NCBI GenBank assembly: GCA_026193355.1
Contig: JAPHTL010000340.1
Location: forward strand, 1-10,604
DNA length: 10,604 bases
Source of the DNA: Rhodospirillales bacterium
GTDB taxonomy: Bacteria > Pseudomonadota > Alphaproteobacteria > Rhodospirillales > JAPHTL01
Direction: 5' to 3'
Shown here: in pieces, positions 6,954 through 10,604 of the stretch
Layout of the letters: the number at the start of each line of letters is the position of its first letter
Position numbering within the stretch: position 1 is the first letter of the stretch
Notes under the pieces: generated by a model
Seen by the model: only the letters and a program-made list of their open reading frames with translations
The model's database searches: none
What the model was told of the DNA's origin: nothing
Program-made: the position numbers and the translations under genes

Positions 6954-6970
6954 CCGGGCGTGTCGCCCGG
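6954..6970 (-). other. Perfect 7-bp hairpin in the metK-trmB gap
   Basis: On the transcribed strand CCGGGCG-ACA-CGCCCGG forms seven GC pairs with a three-base loop, starting 6 nt after the metK stop. There is no U-tract (GCCGGCTACCC follows), so it is not a standard intrinsic terminator. It is more likely to stabilise the metK 3' end, pause polymerase, or tune trmB expression. It lies about 20 nt upstream of the trmB ribosome-binding site. Confidence 0.55.
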
Positions 6971-6975
6971 TTCCG

Positions 6976-8142
6976 TCAGACCGCACTCTTCAGGGCGTCG
7001 ACCAGATCGGTCTTCTCCCAGGAGAACCCACCATCCGATTCCGGCACCCTGCCGAAGTGGCCATAGGCCGCCGTGCGGGCATAGATCGGACGGCTCAGGC
7101 CGAGGTGTTCACGGATGCCACGGGGGCTGAGGTCAACCAGTCGCTGCAGGGCGGTTGACAGCTGGTCCTCATCCACCGTGCCGGTGCCGTGCGTATCGAC
7201 ATAGACCGACAGGGGCTTGGAAACGCCGATGGCGTAGGCCAGCTGAATGGTGCAACGCTCGGCAAGTTCGGCGGCGACCACGTTCTTCGCCAGATAGCGC
7301 GCGGCGTAGGCTGCCGAGCGATCGACCTTGGTCGGATCCTTGCCCGAGAACGCGCCGCCGCCATGCGGAGCGGCGCCACCGTAGGTATCAACGATGATCT
7401 TGCGCCCGGTCAGGCCGCAGTCGCCGTCAGGACCGCCGATGACAAAGCGGCCGGTCGGGTTGACGTAGAATTCCTCTTCCGGACACATCCAGCCCTTGGG
7501 AAGCACGCCCTCGACATGGGGGCGAACGATCCGGCGCACCTCTTCCTGCGACAGGTTCTCGGCGTGCTGGGTCGAGACAACGACCGAGGTCGCGCCGACG
7601 GGTTTGCCATCGATATAGCGCAGGGTCACCTGGCTCTTGGCGTCCGGCCCAAGCCCCGGCTCGGCGCCGGAATGGCGCGCCTCGGCGAGGGAGCTGAGGA
7701 TCGCATGGGAATAGTAGATCGGGGCCGGCATCAGGACTTCGGTTTCCCGGCAAGCATAGCCGAACATGATGCCCTGGTCGCCAGCACCCTCGTCCTTGTT
7801 GCCTGCGGCATCGACGCCGACGGCAATATCAGCGGACTGAGAGTGGACGTAGACGCTGACCTCGGCGTTCTTCCAGCTGAAGCCTTCCTGATCGTATCCG
7901 ATGTCCTTCACCGCGGCGCGCGCGATCTGTTCCAGATCGGCCTTGGTGATGGTGTCAGGGCCACGGACCTCGCCGGCCAGCACAATGCGATTGGTCGTTA
8001 CGAGGGTTTCCACGGCGACGCGGGCATAGGGGTCGGCCGTCAGGTAGGCGTCGACGACGGCGTCTGAAATACGGTCACACACCTTGTCGGGGTGGCCTTC
8101 GGAAACGGATTCGCTGGTGAAAAGGTAATCGCTCTTGGACAC
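6976..8142 (-). CDS. metK: MetK, S-adenosylmethionine synthetase
   Basis: MetK makes S-adenosylmethionine from ATP and methionine. The 388-residue product is standard length and collinear with the family. It shows GHPDK (16-20), which holds the N-terminal catalytic histidine, the GAGDQG ATP-binding hexapeptide (119-124), the glycine-rich phosphate loop GGGAFSGKDPTKVDRS (261-276), and the C-terminal REHLGLSRPIYARTAAYGHFGR. The frame is open upstream to 8289, but the GTG at 8142 is the start: GGAGG lies 7 nt before it and the protein then begins with the family's SKSDYLFTSESVSEGHPDK. The 5' region carries a SAM-II-type aptamer and a sequence complementary to the metK Shine-Dalgarno, so product feedback at the mRNA level is expected. 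trmB follows. Confidence 0.98.
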   Translation of the reverse strand: MSKSDYLFTSESVSEGHPDKVCDRISDAVVDAYLTADPYARVAVETLVTTNRIVLAGEVRGPDTITKADLEQIARAAVKDIGYDQEGFSWKNAEVSVYVHSQSADIAVGVDAAGNKDEGAGDQGIMFGYACRETEVLMPAPIYYSHAILSSLAEARHSGAEPGLGPDAKSQVTLRYIDGKPVGATSVVVSTQHAENLSQEEVRRIVRPHVEGVLPKGWMCPEEEFYVNPTGRFVIGGPDGDCGLTGRKIIVDTYGGAAPHGGGAFSGKDPTKVDRSAAYAARYLAKNVVAAELAERCTIQLAYAIGVSKPLSVYVDTHGTGTVDEDQLSTALQRLVDLSPRGIREHLGLSRPIYARTAAYGHFGRVPESDGGFSWEKTDLVDALKSAV

Positions 8143-8148
8143 GATCAA

Positions 8149-8220
8149 TCCTCCGATGCACATAGAGATGCATATAGAAGTGTCAATTTCCAGGGCATCG
8201 AGGACCCAAGGTAATGGTCC
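8149..8220 (-). promoter_or_regulatory. Candidate expression platform of the metK riboswitch (anti-SD / anti-anti-SD)
   Basis: The metK ribosome-binding segment CATCGGAGGA (8158-8149) can pair with TCCTCGATG (8204-8196) just downstream of the aptamer: nine pairs with a single bulged G, closing a 37-nt loop. That anti-SD overlaps the 3' arm of a local hairpin, GGACC (8220-8216) with GGTCC (8206-8202). The two structures therefore exclude each other. This is the layout of a translational switch. Pairing is read directly; the switching is inferred. Confidence 0.5.
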
Positions 8221-8225
8221 GGCCG

Positions 8226-8280
8226 CCCCACTTAGCGCCTGTGGTTTAACGTGGTGGCAAGCGGTTGAAATCCGTCCACG
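8226..8280 (-). ncRNA. SAM-II (SAM_alpha) riboswitch aptamer upstream of metK
   Basis: On the transcribed strand P1 is CGTGG (8280-8276) with CCACG (8254-8250). The loop contains the conserved GATTT and CCGCTTGC; P1 is followed by TTAAAC and then GCGCTAAGTGGGG. The loop CCGCTTG (8264-8258) pairs with TAAGTGG (8234-8228) in seven consecutive pairs (two G-U), which gives the H-type pseudoknot that defines SAM-II. The primary sequence matches the alphaproteobacterial SAM-II pattern as I remember it (GATTT, CTTGC, CACGTTAAAC, CGCTAA), with a slightly irregular P1 junction. The position, about 85 nt before the SAM synthetase start, fits feedback by SAM. Not confirmed with a covariance model. Confidence 0.85.
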
Positions 8281-8387
8281 GCCGGTCATCCGGCGGCGAT
8301 GTTTTCGCAGGGTTTCAGCGGCGCGTCAAGCCATTTGACGCAGCGTCTCCGGCGCTGTTTTCCAGTGTTACAGGCGGCGTTTGCCTG
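8281..8387 (-). repeat. Series of four small stem-loops between the regulator stop and the metK riboswitch
   Basis: Four perfect short inverted repeats follow one another: CAGGC/GCCTG (8387-8371), CAGCG/CGCTG (8357-8341), GCGTCAA/TTGACGC (8341-8323, five-base spacer) and GCCGG/CCGGC with an ATGA loop (8294-8281). The first starts 4 nt after the regulator stop. None has a U-tract, so they do not make a clear intrinsic terminator; a rho-dependent end or 3'-protective structure is possible. The third contains TTGACG, a candidate -35 box for metK, so it may instead be an operator. Confidence 0.5.
8301..8329 (-). promoter_or_regulatory. Weak candidate promoter for the metK-trmB transcript
   Basis: TTGACG (8329-8324) lies 17 nt upstream of GAAAAC (8306-8301), a poor -10. 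Its predicted start would fall about 15 nt before the riboswitch aptamer, which is where a promoter is needed. The -35 box is one arm of a perfect GCGTCAA/TTGACGC palindrome. The position argues for it and the -10 argues against it. Confidence 0.3.
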
Positions 8388-8390
8388 GGA

Positions 8391-8879
8391 TCAGGCCTCG
8401 TCCGCAGCGTCGCCGCTCATGGACAGTGATTTGGCAAGTTCGAAGACCTTGCGCCTGATCTGGGCATTTGGAATTCGGTAATATGCCCTGACCAGTTCCA
8501 GCGTTTCACGACGCGCCAGTGGATCCTTGTCGTAGGAATCCCCTTCCTCGGCGAGGCCGGGATTGGACGAACCCTCGCCACCGAGGTCCTTCGGCATGTC
8601 ATCGAAGAAAAAAGAAACCGGAACATTGAGGATCTTGCTCAGGTCAAAAAGGCGGCTGGCACCGACACGATTGGCGCCGCGTTCATACTTCTGGACCTGC
8701 TGGAAGGTAAGGCCGAGGGCTTCGCCCAGCTTTTCCTGACTCATGCCAAGCAGTGTCCGGCGCAACCGCACACGGCCACCAACATGGATGTCGATGGGGT
8801 TCGCGATACCGGGAATTTTTCGGCTCAGAGGCTCACGACGGCTGCTTTCGGTTTTTGTTTTTGCTCGTAATGCGCTCAT
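8391..8879 (-). CDS. XRE-family transcriptional regulator, PhrR/PraR-like
   Basis: This is a 162-residue DNA-binding protein with one Cro/C1-type helix-turn-helix at about residues 33-91 (VGGRVRLRRTLLGMSQEKLGEALGLTFQQVQKYERGANRVGASRLFDLSKILNVPVSFFFDD). The SQEKLGEALGLTFQQVQKYE core is almost invariant in an alphaproteobacterial group that includes PhrR of Sinorhizobium (acid-inducible, next to the lnt homologue actA) and PraR of Rhizobium and Azorhizobium. The C-terminal part (ETLELVRAYYRIPNAQIRRKVFELAKSLS) is typical of that group. The N-terminal 28 residues before IDIHVG are longer than in relatives I recall, but the ATG at 8879 has AGAAGG 7 nt upstream and is kept. It lies between lnt and metK, has its own upstream region with inverted repeats, and is likely autoregulated. 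Target genes cannot be told from the sequence. Confidence 0.9.
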   Translation of the reverse strand: MSALRAKTKTESSRREPLSRKIPGIANPIDIHVGGRVRLRRTLLGMSQEKLGEALGLTFQQVQKYERGANRVGASRLFDLSKILNVPVSFFFDDMPKDLGGEGSSNPGLAEEGDSYDKDPLARRETLELVRAYYRIPNAQIRRKVFELAKSLSMSGDAADEA

Positions 8880-8927
8880 TTTATTGCCTTCTTTTGTTTC
8901 TATCGACGGTTGCCAACCTGACGCTGG

Positions 8928-8996
8928 CGCGGATGGCCAATTTCATTCAGGCCGTCTTCATTTCGTCTGCACGATACGGCCTGCAATCCATCCGCG
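8928..8996 (-). repeat. Nested inverted repeats upstream of the XRE regulator
   Basis: An outer perfect 9-bp pair, CGCGGATGG (8996-8988) with CCATCCGCG (8936-8928), encloses an inner perfect 8-bp pair, CAGGCCGT (8983-8976) with ACGGCCTG (8955-8948) around a 20-nt loop. Linkers are 4 and 11 nt. A further TGAC/GTCA match lies just outside. The element occupies most of the 185-bp gap between lnt and the regulator, and covers the candidate promoter boxes. Confidence 0.7.
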
Positions 8997-9000
8997 TCAA
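8971..9000 (-). promoter_or_regulatory. Candidate promoter of the XRE regulator
   Basis: TTGACG (9000-8995) is followed after 18 nt by TATCGT (8976-8971). This predicts a start near 8964 and an 85-nt leader. The -35 box overlaps the outer arm and the -10 box the inner arm of the nested inverted repeats. It is plausible by eye only. Confidence 0.4.
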
Positions 9001-9010
9001 CTCAATCGTT

Positions 9011-9024
9011 CATACAATGGTATG
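9011..9024. promoter_or_regulatory. CATAC-N4-GTATG palindrome upstream of the XRE regulator
   Basis: A perfect 5-bp dyad with a four-base spacer lies about 10 bp upstream of the candidate -35 box, in the otherwise AT-richer part of the lnt-regulator gap. Its size and symmetry suit a dimeric helix-turn-helix protein, so an operator, perhaps autoregulatory, is possible. There is only one copy and no proof. Confidence 0.35.
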
Positions 9025-9064
9025 TAGGAATTCTGATGCAAAAACCAAGGGGAGGGCGATAAAA

Positions 9065-10604
9065 TCAGGTTTGGGAGCGACGGCGTAGAATCGGAACAAG
9101 TGTAATAACGCCAATAACGAGTAGAATCCAATCACCCAGGCGGGCGTAAGGGGGAGGCGCGGACAGGGACTTCGGCAGGGCGGCGTCGATAACGCCCTCG
9201 ACACCTAGCTCAAGGCGCTGTTGCACACGCCCATAGGCATCGATGATTGCCGAAACTCCCGTATTGGCGGAACGCGCCAGCGGCAGGCCCTCCTCCACCG
9301 CGCGCAACCGTGCGCTGGCAAGGTGCTGATAGGGGCCGGAACTGACGCCAAACCATGCATCATTGGTCAGATTGAGAAGCCATTGCGGCCTTTCTCCTGC
9401 TTCACCAGACACCACTTTTCCGGGAAAAATCACCTCGTAGCAGATCAGGGGGCTGAATGGTGGCAGCCCCGGAAGGTCAAGGGTGGTGATGCCCGGTCCC
9501 GGCGAGAAGTCGGTCCCGCCCGTCGTCAGCTTCGAAAAGTTGAGAATACCGCGAAACGGCACGTATTCGCCGAAGGGTACAAGGTGCGCCTTGTCATAGG
9601 TCGCGACGACACGGCCCTTGTCGTCAACGGCGTGCACACTGTTCCAGACCCGATATTCGCCTTCGCCTTGCGCGGAACGACGCGGCGCGCCGGTTATGAT
9701 CTGGCCCCCCGGCGGCGTCACCTTGCCCATGGCGGCCAGCAAGGCCGGGGAATCGGCAAGAAAGAAGGCTACGGCCGTTTCCGGCCAGATCACGTGGGTC
9801 GGATGCCATGCGTCTGATTCCGGCGCACCGCCATGGGGCGCTATGCTCATCCGAAGGGCGGCGATAAAGTTTTTCTGCCGCAGGCCATCCTGCCATTTTT
9901 CACGCTGCGGCACGTTGGGCTGAACGATGCGCAGGCGAACGTCCGGAACCGTTTCCGTTTCCGCGCCGCCCAGCCGCCATGCGCCACCGCCCCACAGCAG
10001 GACAAGTACTGCCCCCGCCGCCGCAAGCCGGACACGGCCGCTGCGCGGACCATCCGCTCCCAGCACAGCGGGCGTCGCGGCTATCGCCACGGTGATCAGG
10101 CCCAGACCGTAGCTTCCGATCAGGGCCGTCGACTGGATCATCGCATCGGAAAATGTCCAGGCGGTCGCTACAAGATTCCACGGGAATCCCGTAAACAGCC
10201 AACCGCGCACCCATTCCACCGCCGCCCACGAAACGGCCAGTATCAGAACCCTTCCACCGATGCCCGACGATGCCCCGATGGTTCGCACCGCAACCGCCAC
10301 AAACGCGGGGAACAGGCCAAAACCGAAGGCCAGCGCGGCAAGGGCGAACGGGGCCATCCAGCCAAAACGCGCGGCATCGACGAAGAAGGACAGGACGACC
10401 CAGTAAAGACCGAAGAAAAAATGCCCCGCGCCAAAGCACCAACCAACGAGAAACGCGCCACGCCAGCATCGGACCCCGTCAAGAAGCCAGAGAAGGCCTA
10501 CGAAGGCGGGGACGAGCAGAAATATCAGGTGCAGGGGCGGCAGGGCGGCGGCGGAAATTGCGCCAAGACCGATCGCAAGAAAAGCGCGACGCCACCGGGA
10601 AAGC
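9065..10604 (-). CDS. lnt: Apolipoprotein N-acyltransferase (start cut by window edge)
   Basis: Lnt transfers an acyl chain from phospholipid to the N-terminal cysteine of lipoproteins, the last step of lipoprotein maturation in the inner membrane. The frame is open to the window edge: 512 residues are visible, so only some 10-20 N-terminal residues are missing. An internal ATG at 10357 is not the start, because the 82 residues before it continue the membrane domain (LPPLHLIFLLVPAFVGLLWLL, GHFFFGLYWVVLSFF). About seven hydrophobic segments precede a periplasmic nitrilase (CN-hydrolase) domain, and one closes the C-terminus. The triad is present: E in VIWPETA, K in YDKAHLVPFGEYVPF and C in PLICYEVIFPG, at visible residues 275, 338 and 388, close to E267, K335 and C387 of E. 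coli. The ending NDAWFGVSSGPYQHL and RSANTGVSA is typical. The Sinorhizobium homologue is ActA (acid tolerance). Confidence 0.97.
   Translation of the reverse strand, partial: LSRWRRAFLAIGLGAISAAALPPLHLIFLLVPAFVGLLWLLDGVRCWRGAFLVGWCFGAGHFFFGLYWVVLSFFVDAARFGWMAPFALAALAFGFGLFPAFVAVAVRTIGASSGIGGRVLILAVSWAAVEWVRGWLFTGFPWNLVATAWTFSDAMIQSTALIGSYGLGLITVAIAATPAVLGADGPRSGRVRLAAAGAVLVLLWGGGAWRLGGAETETVPDVRLRIVQPNVPQREKWQDGLRQKNFIAALRMSIAPHGGAPESDAWHPTHVIWPETAVAFFLADSPALLAAMGKVTPPGGQIITGAPRRSAQGEGEYRVWNSVHAVDDKGRVVATYDKAHLVPFGEYVPFRGILNFSKLTTGGTDFSPGPGITTLDLPGLPPFSPLICYEVIFPGKVVSGEAGERPQWLLNLTNDAWFGVSSGPYQHLASARLRAVEEGLPLARSANTGVSAIIDAYGRVQQRLELGVEGVIDAALPKSLSAPPPYARLGDWILLVIGVITLVPILRRRSQT

Noticed and set aside
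8141..8186. TTGACA at 8186-8181 with TATGTG 16 nt downstream as the metK promoter
   Set aside because: The start would fall at about the metK Shine-Dalgarno, leaving no usable ribosome-binding site and bypassing the riboswitch. The -35 match may be chance or an accessory promoter.
8143..8289. Upstream extension of metK to an in-frame start at 8289
   Set aside because: The added 49 residues have no MetK homology and would translate the riboswitch. The GTG at 8142 has a perfect GGAGG.
10355..10357. The ATG at 10357 as the lnt start
   Set aside because: The 82 codons before it keep the frame open and encode the expected first membrane segments of Lnt.
1..10604. Mobile elements, CRISPR arrays, tRNA genes, phage-defence or toxin genes
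   Set aside because: All six frames and the gaps were read. Every long conserved frame belongs to a core housekeeping gene, and no repeat array, transposase or tRNA-like fold was seen.

Overview
The window is a high-GC stretch of a bacterial chromosome. Every recognisable gene lies on the minus strand, so the text follows transcription from high to low coordinates. Protein signatures and gene order point to an alphaproteobacterium, probably of a Rhodospirillales-like lineage (inference; no 16S rRNA gene is present). The evidence is the order lnt - XRE regulator - metK - trmB, a fused YlxR/L7Ae protein between nusA and infB, and a SAM-II-type riboswitch. There are no mobile elements, tRNAs, rRNAs or CRISPR arrays, and no intact accessory system. 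The novelty is in the intergenic regulatory DNA, not in unfamiliar proteins.

Region A (10604-6229) holds lnt (apolipoprotein N-acyltransferase, start just outside the window), a PhrR/PraR-like XRE regulator, metK (SAM synthetase) and trmB (tRNA m7G46 methyltransferase, a SAM user). The 185-bp gap before the regulator carries a nested inverted repeat over a candidate promoter, plus a separate short palindrome. The 248-bp gap before metK carries four small stem-loops, then a SAM-II (SAM_alpha) aptamer with a seven-pair pseudoknot, then a plausible anti-Shine-Dalgarno switch. This suggests feedback control of SAM synthesis.

Region B (6228-6042) is the leader of the rimP-nusA operon. A sigma70-like promoter is followed by about 68 nt that fold on paper into three abutting hairpins. 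The last is a textbook intrinsic terminator (9-bp stem plus a U-rich tract) about 60 nt before rimP. It could be an attenuator, a small RNA, or both.

Region C (6041-1) is the classic rimP-nusA-ylxR-infB-rbfA-truB operon for transcription elongation/antitermination, translation initiation, 30S maturation and tRNA pseudouridylation. Gaps are short (14, 14, 35 and 74 nt), and rbfA and truB overlap by 11 nt. truB runs off the low-coordinate end after 51 codons.
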